From the NCBI GenBank assembly GCA_045652705.1, contig JAZRUV010000001.1, forward strand, positions 57,593 through 121,592: a DNA stretch of 64,000 nt. The letters run 5' to 3'. Under the pieces are notes generated by a model, which ran no database searches, was not told the DNA's origin, and worked only from the letters and a program-made list of their open reading frames with translations. How positions within the stretch are numbered: the first letter of the stretch is position 1; each line of letters starts with the position of its first letter. This DNA comes from UMGS1649 sp045652705. GTDB lineage: Bacteria; Bacillota; Clostridia; TANB77; CAG-465. Shown here in pieces: positions 41,996 through 50,575 of the stretch. A program made the translations under genes and the position numbers.

Positions 41996-43087
41996 TTATT
42001 TCCTTATTTTTTCTATTAAGTTTTCTATTTCATCATTAAATTTCTTTACTTCGATTTGTGTTACCTCTTCATCTTTTAAGTTAAACTTTTCTTTCAAGTC
42101 TAATATTTTTTGCACCCTTAAATCTATAGCTTGAGGAGTTAAATTACCATTTTTTATCTGCTTTGTAATATCCTCTAGCACTCCTTTTACTTTTTTAATA
42201 TCTTTCATAATAATCATATCACAACCAGCTAAAATTGCGCGTCTTGCACATCCTTTAGCACCATACTGTATATCTACACATATTTTAGAGATATCGTCAG
42301 AAATAACTACCCCTTTATATCCATATTTTTCTTTTAGTAGTTTTTCTACTACTTTATATGACATAGTTGCTGGCGCAAACAAGTTAAGTCTAGCTAAATT
42401 TATATGACCTACAAGCATGCCAGGTATACCTGCTTCTATAGCCGCTTTAAATGGCACTATATCTGCCTGTTCTAATTTAAATATAGACTTGGTAGTAAAT
42501 GGAATTACAGCACTACTTCCTCTATTTTTTGTTGTACTATGCCCAGGGAAGTATTTTGGTACAGCTATAATACCCGCATCGTTTAAGGCAGTTACCATTT
42601 GTGCACTATAACTAGACACTAATGTGGTATTTGCACTTATACATCTATCTGAAAGCTCTTTTGCTTCTACCTGGCCTCCCAAATCTAATACAGGCCAAAA
42701 ATCCATGTTAAACCCAAATGATTTAAGGAGTCTACCTGTAAGGTTTGACACCTCATATATCAAATTCTTATCTTGGCCGTCTGCTATATATTTAATAGCT
42801 GGTAATTTCCTAATTTCACTAGGAAGCATATTTGCTCTACCACTTTCTTGAGCTGCAGCTATAATTAAAGGAATGTCGTTCCCAGCATTCATAGTTTTTA
42901 GAGAATTTATAAGTCTAGCTAATTGTTCTACGCTTTTTACATTTTTCTCGTTTATTATAAAGCCTCCAACTTTATACGTTTGTATTAGTTCCATAACAGT
43001 TTCATCTGCCACAGCACCATCTAAACCTATTATAAACATTTGACCTACTTTTTCTACCAAAGATAAATTTCCAACAGATTTACCCAT
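41996..43087 (-). CDS. nagZ: Glycoside hydrolase family 3 (beta-hexosaminidase-like)
   Basis: ATG 43087 (MGKSVGNLSLVEKVGQMFIIG) with GAGGTGT upstream; it follows directly after the upstream methyltransferase stop. Family 3 barrel: 'MNAGNDIPLIIAAAQESGRANML', 'FNMDFWPVLDLGG', 'AVPKYFPGHSTTKNRGSS' (the KxFPGH(S) loop with the catalytic His of NagZ-like enzymes) and 'YKGVVISDDISKIC' (nucleophile Asp in SDD). Probably removes N-acetylglucosamine from muropeptides. The symbol is a family-level guess. Confidence 0.88.
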   Translation of the reverse strand: MGKSVGNLSLVEKVGQMFIIGLDGAVADETVMELIQTYKVGGFIINEKNVKSVEQLARLINSLKTMNAGNDIPLIIAAAQESGRANMLPSEIRKLPAIKYIADGQDKNLIYEVSNLTGRLLKSFGFNMDFWPVLDLGGQVEAKELSDRCISANTTLVSSYSAQMVTALNDAGIIAVPKYFPGHSTTKNRGSSAVIPFTTKSIFKLEQADIVPFKAAIEAGIPGMLVGHINLARLNLFAPATMSYKVVEKLLKEKYGYKGVVISDDISKICVDIQYGAKGCARRAILAGCDMIIMKDIKKVKGVLEDITKQIKNGNLTPQAIDLRVQKILDLKEKFNLKDEEVTQIEVKKFNDEIENLIEKIRK

Positions 43088-43089
43088 TG

Positions 43090-43980
43090 TTACACCTCTT
43101 CCCATTTTGTCGTAATGCCACAAGGCAGTACTACATCAGATTTTTCCATTTTAAGTCCTATTTCATTCGTTACAAAGTTTCCTTTGCTTATTAAATCACG
43201 TCTTTCATCTTCTATTTTCATTCTAAGCAAGTTTTGTATAACTGTACCAGACAGTCCACCAGTATACGTATTAATAATCACAAACGCTGGCTTATCTGAA
43301 AGTAACTTTACACATAGTGTCAAAAGATTTTCCAAATCTTTTTCTATGCTCCAAACCTCACCATTTGCACCTCTTCCATAACTTGGTGGATCCATAATTA
43401 TAGCATCATATTTGTTTCCCCTTTTTATTTCACGGCTAACAAATTTAACTACATCATCTACTATATATCTTACTGGCTTGTCTTTAAGACCTGAACTTAT
43501 TACATTTTCCTTTGCCCAAGCAACCATTCCTTTAGAAGAATCTACGTGACACACGCTAGCTCCTGCAGAAAGGCAGGCTACTGTTGCACCACCTGTATAT
43601 GCAAAAAGATTTAACACTTTTGTTTCTTTTCCATCACGTTTCCTCTTTTTTATTTTTTCCATCATATATTTCCAATTAACTGCTTGTTCTGGAAATAAGC
43701 CTGTATGTTTAAACCCCATTGGTTTTATATTAAATGTTAAATTTTCAAATGAAACTTGCCAGCTATATGGAAGCTTTGTTTTAGTCTCCCAATGGCCACC
43801 GCCAGTTTTGCTACGTATATATCTTGCGTCAGCCTTTTCCCACAGTTTAGCATTCTTTTTGTTTGACCATATTATCTGTGGGTCAGGTCTAATTAAAAGA
43901 TAATTACCCCAGCTTTCTAGCTTTTCACCATTTGCCATATCTAGCAATTTTACATCTTCAAAATTTTCTACAGTCTGCAT
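43090..43980 (-). CDS. RlmK/RlmI-like class I SAM methyltransferase
   Basis: 296 residues. 'KETKVLNLFAYTGGATVACLSAGASVCHVDSSKGMVAWAKEN' is SAM motif I/II, and 'YDAIIMDPPSYGRGANGEVW' is motif IV (DPPSYG) as in 23S rRNA m7G/m5C methyltransferases of the COG1092 type. The C-terminus, 'LPCGITTKWEEV', is typical. No PUA domain is present, so it equals the catalytic half only. Likely an rRNA methyltransferase; the exact base is unknown. It runs into the glycosidase gene. Confidence 0.87.
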   Translation of the reverse strand: MQTVENFEDVKLLDMANGEKLESWGNYLLIRPDPQIIWSNKKNAKLWEKADARYIRSKTGGGHWETKTKLPYSWQVSFENLTFNIKPMGFKHTGLFPEQAVNWKYMMEKIKKRKRDGKETKVLNLFAYTGGATVACLSAGASVCHVDSSKGMVAWAKENVISSGLKDKPVRYIVDDVVKFVSREIKRGNKYDAIIMDPPSYGRGANGEVWSIEKDLENLLTLCVKLLSDKPAFVIINTYTGGLSGTVIQNLLRMKIEDERRDLISKGNFVTNEIGLKMEKSDVVLPCGITTKWEEV

Positions 43981-44021
43981 ATATTATTCTCCTTTTTAGT
44001 AAAATTTATAGAGGTTATTAT

Positions 44022-45131
44022 ATGAAATTTACATTTTATTTTAAATACAAAAAGGTTATTTGTAATATACTAATTTTTACTATAATATTTTATTTGCTTT
44101 TAAATTCTAAAATATTAGTAGCATCTATTAGCTCCTCTATAGATATATTTATATATAAACTTATACCTGCGCTTTTCCCATACCTTCTAATTACCGAACT
44201 ACTTATACACTCAGACAAAATATATGACTTGTCCTCCGGGATCAGTTCTCAGTTATCTAAAATTTTTAGAATTCCATCACATACTACTTCAACTATAGTA
44301 GTAGGATTTTTGCTTGGTTATCCAAACGCAGCAAAATGCGTTTTAAAAATGTATAACGAGAACAAGATAGACCAAAGGCTTGCTACCAAACTCATTTCTT
44401 TTACAAGCAACGCTAATCCTTCATATATTATTGCAACTATTGGAATTGGTATGTTTCAAAGCATAGAAATAGGTATAATTCTTGCAATTTCTCACTTTCT
44501 TTCAGCTGTAATTATTGGCGCGATTTTAACGCCTTCATATGACATTAACATTATACAACAAACAAATACAAATTCAAATAGTTTTAGAAAAATATCTTCA
44601 TCATTTGAGTTATTGTCTATAAGCATATTGGGTAGTTTGAAAACACTTGCATATATATTTGCATATACCGTTATATTTTCACTAATTCCTACTGTTATAT
44701 TTAGCGGTTTCAATGTGCCAACAATAATTAAGGCATTAACTATAGGTATATTTGAAATATCTAATGGAATTAAAAATATACAATTATTAAATATTTCATT
44801 AAACAGTAAGATTTTGCTAACATCTTTTATATTATCCTTTAGTTCACTTATGATACTAGTACAGATATTTTCATATGCTTTTAAAGCTAAAGTGTCTTTC
44901 AAAGATTTGTTAAAACATAAACTTATGCAAGGCATACTTTCTTGTGGCATTACATACATAATCTTAAAACAAATATATACCCCAGCCGTTTCTGTTTTTA
45001 CTAATCTAGATAATGTTTTAACTGACTTTAATATCACCCCATTTAACATATATATGTCTGCTTTAACAATAACAATTTTATTGTCGTTTAGTATATTTGG
45101 AAAAAAGCGACAAGCTAAACCTGTCGCCTAA
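44022..45131 (+). CDS. ylbJ: Sporulation integral membrane protein YlbJ
   Basis: ATG 44022 (MKFTFYFKYKKV) with GAGGTT 8 nt upstream is chosen; the longer frame has no site and overlaps the divergent methyltransferase. About eight to nine transmembrane helices; 'LIPALFPYLLITELLI', 'FLLGYPNAAKCVLKMYNENKI' and 'SFTSNANPSYIIATIGIGMF' are YlbJ hallmarks. In Bacillus it is a sigma-E-controlled protein needed for spore cortex formation and heat resistance. Confidence 0.93.
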   Translation: MKFTFYFKYKKVICNILIFTIIFYLLLNSKILVASISSSIDIFIYKLIPALFPYLLITELLIHSDKIYDLSSGISSQLSKIFRIPSHTTSTIVVGFLLGYPNAAKCVLKMYNENKIDQRLATKLISFTSNANPSYIIATIGIGMFQSIEIGIILAISHFLSAVIIGAILTPSYDINIIQQTNTNSNSFRKISSSFELLSISILGSLKTLAYIFAYTVIFSLIPTVIFSGFNVPTIIKALTIGIFEISNGIKNIQLLNISLNSKILLTSFILSFSSLMILVQIFSYAFKAKVSFKDLLKHKLMQGILSCGITYIILKQIYTPAVSVFTNLDNVLTDFNITPFNIYMSALTITILLSFSIFGKKRQAKPVA

Positions 45132-45214
45132 AAAGGGGGATACTCATTTAATTTATGAGGTAATCATATTATGAATCGCTTTTTAATATATTATTCATAA
45201 GGAGTTGATTTTTT

Positions 45215-45478
45215 ATGGAAGATAGATTCTTTTTTAATCCATATGGTTTTCCTAGTGGATTTGGCGGAGGATTTGGTGTAAATTTACCACCCAATATTAC
45301 ACCACCACCAAACATTGCAAATAATCCAAATACAAATAAAATGACACCAAAAGAGTTTTACGAAAATCAATACTATTATTACAGATGCTTAAACGAAGCT
45401 ATGGATTACCAAATTAAATCTCAAGATTATATGGACAGAATGAATAGAAATACAAACACACAAAATAAAAGTATTTAG
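45215..45478 (+). CDS. Small Gly/Pro/Asn/Tyr-rich protein, possible spore coat
   Basis: 87 residues: a Phe/Gly-rich start (FFFNPYGFPSGFGGGFGVNL), a Pro/Asn-rich middle and 'KEFYENQYYYYRCLNEAMDY' near the end. Low-complexity composition of this sort is common in spore coat and other structural proteins, and the gene follows ylbJ. AAGGAG precedes the ATG. No family is recognised, so the coat role is only suggested by composition and neighbours. Confidence 0.6.
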   Translation: MEDRFFFNPYGFPSGFGGGFGVNLPPNITPPPNIANNPNTNKMTPKEFYENQYYYYRCLNEAMDYQIKSQDYMDRMNRNTNTQNKSI

Positions 45479-45508
45479 GAGTAGCTAAACTACTCTTAAA
45501 TACTTTTA
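45468..45508. terminator. Bidirectional terminator
   Basis: Long stem AAGTATTTAGGAGTAG / CTACTCTTAAATACTT with a 5-nt loop, shared by the converging genes on both sides and overlapping both coding ends. Confidence 0.85.
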
Positions 45509-45990
45509 TCTTGCAAACTTTCTAAATATCTTTGCTTATACTCCTCTATTCTTTCCAAATCCACTTTACCAATTTTAAATAATATCTGCTCACTCTCTAT
45601 CTTATATATTACATCTGTTTTTACTACGCTATCTTTTCTTAATCCATTTTGTTCATCTTTACCGAGTAATATGTTGGATTTGTATTTCAACTTCTCAAGT
45701 CTAGAAGAAAGCAACATTCCAAAAGATTCAATAGGAACAGCCATATTGTTTTGAGATATAATTACAAAAAAGTGGTCAAATCCTTCTGTTCCGTCTAAAT
45801 ATTTATATTTTTTTACAAACACTATATCTCCTACAAAGTATGGTCCGTATTGAACATTTTCCTCTTCAAAAACGTTTTCTATTTTACCACCATGCCACTC
45901 TTTTTCAGGCGGGAACTCTTCGAAAGCTTGAGATACATCTTGGACTTTCCCTTTGCTATACGCAATTTTTATAAATTCTAAATCATCCAC
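45496..45990 (-). CDS. PemK/MazF-like domain protein
   Basis: 164 residues. After an acidic N-terminal extension (QDVSQAFEEFPPEKEWHGG), residues 45-150 resemble a PemK-like SH3 barrel: 'YFVGDIVFVKKYKYLDGTEG', 'HFFVIISQNNMAVPIESFGMLLSS' and 'LRKDSVVKTDVIYKI'. No antitoxin of known type is next to it; the N-terminal extension might serve that role in cis. Function (toxin or not) is uncertain. Confidence 0.6.
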   Translation of the reverse strand: MDDLEFIKIAYSKGKVQDVSQAFEEFPPEKEWHGGKIENVFEEENVQYGPYFVGDIVFVKKYKYLDGTEGFDHFFVIISQNNMAVPIESFGMLLSSRLEKLKYKSNILLGKDEQNGLRKDSVVKTDVIYKIESEQILFKIGKVDLERIEEYKQRYLESLQDKSI

Positions 45991-46196
45991 ATTTATACCT
46001 CCTGTGTGTTTTTATTCACTCTATATGATATATTATATATGCGTTATGTTGTTATGTCAATAATTATATATTTGTTTATTGCAGCAAAATTAAACTAAAA
46101 TAATAATACTATTTTAGACATCTAATTATATTAAATTATTCTTTATTTATACGAATTTTGGATGATATATCCAAAAGATTTAATTAAAAGATAAAA

Positions 46197-46511
46197 TTAT
46201 TTTGTGATTTTATATTTATTGGAAAACTTTTTAAAATCTTGTTTCCCGTGGGCGACGAATAATATATGAACGAGTTGTTTTTCTTCTGAAATGGAATAAA
46301 CTATTCTATAACTCTTGTATAGTATTTCTCTTAGCGTCTTATTTGGGACTTCTAATACATATCTAGCTATATGCAGAAACTTAGATAATACATTTATACG
46401 AGCATATATATTGTTCACTGTTTCATTTGCATATTTTACAGAATCTTTAGAAATATATTTATAAATTTGTGTAATGTCTTTTCTTACTTGGCTAGATATT
46501 ACCAGTTGCAT
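46197..46511 (-). CDS. RelE/ParE-family toxin (pair B)
   Basis: ATG 46511 (MQLVISSQVRKDI) with GGAGGAAAA upstream. 'ISSQVRKDITQIYKYISKDSVKYANETVNNIYARINVL' then 'REILYKSYRIVYSISEEKQLVHILFVAHGKQDF' is a typical ParE/RelE pattern. It overlaps the antitoxin gene by 20 nt. ParE-type toxins poison gyrase and RelE-type toxins cut mRNA; the 'Y-R-I-V-Y' strand with H-G-K at the end is somewhat ParE-like. Confidence 0.85.
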   Translation of the reverse strand: MQLVISSQVRKDITQIYKYISKDSVKYANETVNNIYARINVLSKFLHIARYVLEVPNKTLREILYKSYRIVYSISEEKQLVHILFVAHGKQDFKKFSNKYKITK

Positions 46512-46686
46512 ATTTTTCCTCCAGACTATCAATATGTTGTTTCAATTCTTGTAGAGTAATAACATTACCGTTTTGTATATCCTCTTCAGCCTTTTTTAAT
46601 TTAGCTTTAAAATACATCTCATATGCTGTATCGTCCTGTAATAAATAGTATTCTTTACGTAGATTTTGTTTTTTGGCATTAATCAT
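46492..46686 (-). CDS. Antitoxin of TA pair B
   Basis: 64 residues, acidic; 'MYFKAKLKKAEEDIQNGNVI' then 'LQELKQHIDSLEEKYATG' fits the toxin-wrapping C-terminal region of RelB/ParD-type antitoxins. GGAGGGAAT lies just upstream. It is coupled to the toxin by overlap. Confidence 0.8.
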   Translation of the reverse strand: MINAKKQNLRKEYYLLQDDTAYEMYFKAKLKKAEEDIQNGNVITLQELKQHIDSLEEKYATGNI

Positions 46687-46711
46687 ATTTTTTCATTCCC
46701 TCCGTTTGCAT

Positions 46712-46742
46712 AAAGCAGTATAGATATATTCCATACTGCTTT
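46712..46742 (-). terminator. Terminator of rpmB
   Basis: Stem AAAGCAGTAT / ATACTGCTTT, 11-nt loop, moderate T tail on the minus strand. Confidence 0.7.
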
Positions 46743-46759
46743 TACTTATTACTATTTAA

Positions 46760-46945
46760 TTATGCTCTTTCAACTTTTCCTGATTTTAAACATTTAGTAC
46801 AAACATTCATTGTTTTAGATGTTCCGTTTTCTTTTACTTTAACTGATTGTACATTTGGTTTATATGTTCTTGAAGTCTTTCTGTTTGAGTGACTTACATT
46901 GTTTCCAAAAGCAACTTCTTTTGCGCATATTTCACATTTTGCCAT
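46760..46945 (-). CDS. rpmB: 50S ribosomal protein L28
   Basis: 61 residues. 'MAKCEICAKEVAFGNNVSHSNRKTSRTYKPNVQSVKV' and 'NVCTKCLKSGKVERA', a four-cysteine (C+) form of L28 with two CxxC pairs that bind zinc. GGGAGG precedes the ATG. Confidence 0.97.
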   Translation of the reverse strand: MAKCEICAKEVAFGNNVSHSNRKTSRTYKPNVQSVKVKENGTSKTMNVCTKCLKSGKVERA

Positions 46946-47036
46946 TTTGTGTTCCCTCCCTTGATACTAGTCTAAATTTTACACATATAATATTAACACA
47001 TTTTTTATATATTTGCAAGTTTTTTAACAAATTTTA

Positions 47037-48509
47037 TTATATTCGAATTACGGCACCCATTGCCTGAGTAGATAAATAGTTTTCGGAAACATGATCGTTA
47101 GAGGTTCCGCCACCTAAAATTGCTATATCTCCCTTTTTCATTAAGCCTTGTTCTAGCAGCGTTTCTACACCCCTTTTTAATATTTCTTCAAATTTATATA
47201 TTTCTGGAAAATAGAATGCTTTAACTCCCCATTCAAGCGACAATTGTTTATATGTTTGCTCATTGGCTGTAAACACATAAATTGGACATGCCGGTCTGTA
47301 GCCTGAAAGTACAGCTGGTGTTTTTCCTTTATCTGAAATAGAAATAATTGCTTTTGCTTCAGTAAATAGCGCACTACTACATACAGCAAAATTTATTTGT
47401 CTTCTTAGTTTATCTACCGCCTTCATTCTTTCTTCATGTTGTTCTATATATGCTCCCATTTTATCTACATTACGTTTTTTAAATCTATTCCAATAATCTA
47501 TATTATTTTCTGTTGTCTCAGCTATATCGTTCATCATCTTAACACATTCTTCAGGGTATTTTCCAGACGCAGACTCACCAGATAACATTATTGCTCCACT
47601 ACCATCATAAATGGCGTTAGCAACATCTGATACCTCAGCTCTGGTAGGTCTAGGATTAGTTATCATAGACTCTAACATTTGAGTTGCGGTAATTACAATT
47701 TTGCCACATGCTATCGCTTTCTTAATCATCATTTTTTGTATCGATGGTAATAACTCAATACTTACTTCAACACCCATGTCTCCTCTTGCTACCATTATTC
47801 CATCAACTAATTTTAATATTTCATCAAAATTATCTATACCCTCTTGGTTTTCAATTTTAGCAATAATTTTTACTCTAGTTCCATTTAAACTATCCATATA
47901 TTCCCTAATAGTTAGAACATCCTCCGCTTTTCTAACAAAAGACGCGGCAATAAAATCTATACCATTGTCTATTCCAAATTTTATATCTTCTCTATCTCTC
48001 TGTGTAAGAGATTGTAATGATAACTTTATACCAGGAATATTTACTCCTTTTTTAGATTTTATTGTACCCGTGTTAATAACAGTACATATAACTTCATGTC
48101 TTTTTACTCTCTTGACTTTAAGCTCAATTAAACCATCATCTAATAATATAGTTGTTCCTTCTTTAACATCTTTTGTTATATCTTTATATGTTACACTCGC
48201 TCTTTCATCCGTACCTAGTACATCTTGTGTTGTTAAAATAAACTCTGTCCCTTGTACCAATAGCGCCTTGCCATTCTCAAAATCTCCCAAACGTATTTCA
48301 GGGCCTTTAGTATCTAACATAATTCCAACATTTGTACCCAATTTTTCGTTCAGCGATTTAATTTTATTTATCTTTACTAAATGTTCCTCGTGTGTTCCGT
48401 GCGACATATTAAACCTAGCTACGTTTAATCCTGAGTTTATTAATTTTTCTAGCATTTCTTCACTTTCCGAACTTGGTCCTATAGTTGCTACTATCTTTGT
48501 TTTTCTCAT
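47037..48509 (-). CDS. pyk: Pyruvate kinase
   Basis: 490 residues. 'KIVATIGPSSESEEML', 'MLDTKGPEIRLG', 'IIAKIENQEGIDNFDEIL', 'GIMVARGDMGVEVS' (active-site signature), 'ITATQMLESMITNPRPTRAEVSDVANAIYDG', and a C-terminal regulatory domain. No PEP-utiliser extension is present. Converts phosphoenolpyruvate and ADP to pyruvate and ATP; fits the fermentative acetate pathway encoded nearby. Confidence 0.97.
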   Translation of the reverse strand: MRKTKIVATIGPSSESEEMLEKLINSGLNVARFNMSHGTHEEHLVKINKIKSLNEKLGTNVGIMLDTKGPEIRLGDFENGKALLVQGTEFILTTQDVLGTDERASVTYKDITKDVKEGTTILLDDGLIELKVKRVKRHEVICTVINTGTIKSKKGVNIPGIKLSLQSLTQRDREDIKFGIDNGIDFIAASFVRKAEDVLTIREYMDSLNGTRVKIIAKIENQEGIDNFDEILKLVDGIMVARGDMGVEVSIELLPSIQKMMIKKAIACGKIVITATQMLESMITNPRPTRAEVSDVANAIYDGSGAIMLSGESASGKYPEECVKMMNDIAETTENNIDYWNRFKKRNVDKMGAYIEQHEERMKAVDKLRRQINFAVCSSALFTEAKAIISISDKGKTPAVLSGYRPACPIYVFTANEQTYKQLSLEWGVKAFYFPEIYKFEEILKRGVETLLEQGLMKKGDIAILGGGTSNDHVSENYLSTQAMGAVIRI

Positions 48510-48632
48510 TTGCTCTCTCCTTTGTAATATTTACATATTTAGTATATATAACTTGTGTTTTAATGTCAAGAATATACAAATATTTTATGACATTTTGCTT
48601 TACCACTTTACCAAATCATTTTATCTATATTA

Positions 48633-48660
48633 ACTTGGATAAACTGTTATGCATAATATA
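48633..48660 (+). promoter_or_regulatory. Sigma-K-like promoter
   Basis: AC (48633-48634), 17 nt, CATAATATA (48652-48660), which matches the AC-N16/17-CATANNNTA form used in late mother-cell transcription. It lies about 20 bp before the 106-aa gene. Confidence 0.5.
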
Positions 48661-48678
48661 TTGTAACGGAGTGATGTT

Positions 48679-48999
48679 ATGAATAATACTTGTTTTTTGG
48701 TAAGTATAAGGCAAAGAATTTGTCAAAGTGGGGTACCTACAAATATAGATAAAACATTTGTAAACGTCGAAAACAATGCAACATTTAACTTGCTAAACGG
48801 TTACACAGTAACAATTTACAGAATATCCAACTGCCAAATTAGGCTTACCTTCACAAATGCAACCTTCGACTTTAACTTTTCATTTGACGTAAACGATTCC
48901 ACTACAACAGCTTTTGATTTACCAATAGACAGCGGAAGTTTTAGAATTCTAATTTTTGCAAGTATTCGTTGTTGTAATAATTGTCCTTGTTCTACCTAA
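48679..48999 (+). CDS. Putative spore-surface protein with Cys-rich tail
   Basis: 106 residues. Thr/Asn/Phe-rich beta-type sequence ('FTNATFDFNFSFDVNDSTTT') ending in the cysteine cluster 'IRCCNNCPCST'. GGAGTG precedes the ATG, and a sigma-K-like promoter lies upstream. No family is recognised; composition, cysteine cluster and promoter type suggest a cross-linked coat or exosporium protein. Confidence 0.55.
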   Translation: MNNTCFLVSIRQRICQSGVPTNIDKTFVNVENNATFNLLNGYTVTIYRISNCQIRLTFTNATFDFNFSFDVNDSTTTAFDLPIDSGSFRILIFASIRCCNNCPCST

Positions 49000-49013
49000 G
49001 AGGAGGTGTAATA

Positions 49014-49310
49014 ATGGAAAATTTCAACGTAAATATTACTGTCAATGATTGTTGTTATAACAAGTGTAACGTATATAATAATACAATAACAAAAACATTT
49101 AATAATACTCAAGATTTTATAGAGTTGCAATGTAGCTACTATCTAAAGATAATAGCTGTAACTAGTACATATATATTATTTTCTATAGATAATGGTGTAA
49201 TATATTTTGTAAGAAGGGCTTTTATAGCCGTACCTCTTAAAATATGCATACCAAATAATTGCTCAACACATATTATTACAATAACTTTAAATAGCATAAC
49301 AGCCACTTAG
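49014..49310 (+). CDS. Putative spore-surface protein, partner of the upstream gene
   Basis: ATG 49014 (MENFNVNITVNDCCYNKC) with AGAGGAGGTG upstream; the frame extends back to 48981 but that overlaps the previous gene. 98 residues, N- and T-rich with 'NDCCYNKCNVYNNT' near the start and 'CIPNNCSTHIITITLNS' at the end. The Cys-rich end mirrors the previous protein and the two are probably one operon. Function unknown. Confidence 0.55.
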   Translation: MENFNVNITVNDCCYNKCNVYNNTITKTFNNTQDFIELQCSYYLKIIAVTSTYILFSIDNGVIYFVRRAFIAVPLKICIPNNCSTHIITITLNSITAT

Positions 49311-49327
49311 CCGCTATGCTATTTTTA
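49289..49327 (+). terminator. Terminator of the spore-surface pair
   Basis: Stem AATAGCATA / TATGCTATT with TTTT following; the left arm lies in the coding end. Confidence 0.8.
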
Positions 49328-49331
49328 CTTA

Positions 49332-50573
49332 TTATCTGCTTTTTTCCATATATTCATTATATAATTTTCTGGCTGTTTCAGGACTATCTACACCCTCTTT
49401 ATTTTTTATTGGTGCAAATTCTTCTTCGCGTGCCACTCTTAGTATTAACATATCTTCAAATTTAGAGAATGCGTCAAATATAAATGTTTCAAATTTATAT
49501 GCATTTGGCATTGGTGGTGTTATAATTCTTCCAAACTCATCAACATAATCCGTTTTCTTAAATGCTGTATGGTATGGCAATCTCTCTTTTTCGATTTGTT
49601 TTAAAGCATCTATGCTAAACATGTTGCAAAGAATATGCGACTCACCATATAGCAGTTCTCCCTGTTCATCCGATTCATAAGCCATTTCCTGTGTAATTTC
49701 AGTATACTCAACAACACTAGGTCTACCATTTCTTTTACAAAATACTCCTACTTTTTCTTCAGGATTAGCTTTTACAATGGATTTGCCAGCAAGATTTACA
49801 CCTTTTTCTATAGCAAGACCCATAAATAACGGATCTACCATTTTTAATAATACGTTATCTATTCCTCCAATGAATACCCATTTAACGCCTTTTGATTCCA
49901 TATCCTTAAGAATTTCATTTTTATAAATAGCCTCAAAAATTCCACCATGTCCATCAGCCGCCTCTTTAACGGTATATTTATTCTCAAGCACAATCTTACC
50001 ATCTGCCTGTACCATTGGTAGTTCTTCTTGCTTAAAGAATTTGACCATTTCCTTAGGATAACCGAAATAATTATTTATTTCAAAAAAACTAACAGTATCA
50101 TCATTATTTTCCCTACTTGTCATTATGTACCAAGGAATATATACATCATATATTTCCTTAGCTTTTTTTAAAGTATCGCACATAATTTCAAATAAAGATT
50201 TGTTTGGAGTAGGCGCTAACACAAATGTTCCTTTTGGGCCTTTATGTCCAAGTCTTGTTCCTTGACCTCCTGCAAGAGTTGCAAAAGCCAGCTCACCTCT
50301 TTTAATCGCTTGTTCACCAACATTAATATGTATTTTCATCTCACTATCAGACAATCTATATTTATCTATATATTCTATTGGTTCGATTAAATCGTCCATA
50401 ACTAACATGTTATTTCTTTCGTTATATAATTTTGAGGTCAAAGTCAAATCAATATTTTCTATTTGTTTTAACAATCTATCTTTTTGCTTTTCATCTAATT
50501 CATCAAAAAACCTTAATAAATGTTCCTGATTATACCCCGCTAGTTTAATTTTAATTTGTTCCATTTTATCCAT
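49332..50573 (-). CDS. UDP-sugar pyrophosphorylase, eukaryotic UAP1-like (copy 2)
   Basis: 413 residues. Nucleotidyltransferase fold with 'ATLAGGQGTRLGHKGPKGTFVLAP' (UTP-binding GGxGTRLG), 'VPWYIMTSRENNDDTVSFF' type (YIPWYIMTS), 'NYFGYPKEMVKFFKQEELP' and 'FIGGIDNVLLKMVDP', matching UDP-N-acetylhexosamine pyrophosphorylases. Makes UDP-GlcNAc or UDP-Glc from the sugar-1-phosphate. It follows its paralog by 2 nt. The N-terminus (EHLLRFFDELDEKQKDRLL) is the family's helical cap. Confidence 0.9.
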   Translation of the reverse strand: MDKMEQIKIKLAGYNQEHLLRFFDELDEKQKDRLLKQIENIDLTLTSKLYNERNNMLVMDDLIEPIEYIDKYRLSDSEMKIHINVGEQAIKRGELAFATLAGGQGTRLGHKGPKGTFVLAPTPNKSLFEIMCDTLKKAKEIYDVYIPWYIMTSRENNDDTVSFFEINNYFGYPKEMVKFFKQEELPMVQADGKIVLENKYTVKEAADGHGGIFEAIYKNEILKDMESKGVKWVFIGGIDNVLLKMVDPLFMGLAIEKGVNLAGKSIVKANPEEKVGVFCKRNGRPSVVEYTEITQEMAYESDEQGELLYGESHILCNMFSIDALKQIEKERLPYHTAFKKTDYVDEFGRIITPPMPNAYKFETFIFDAFSKFEDMLILRVAREEEFAPIKNKEGVDSPETARKLYNEYMEKSR

Positions 50574-50575
50574 AA

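Noticed and set aside
47701..48633. 310-codon plus-strand ORF opposite pyruvate kinase
   Set aside because: Shadow of pyk; pyk motifs are complete on the other strand.
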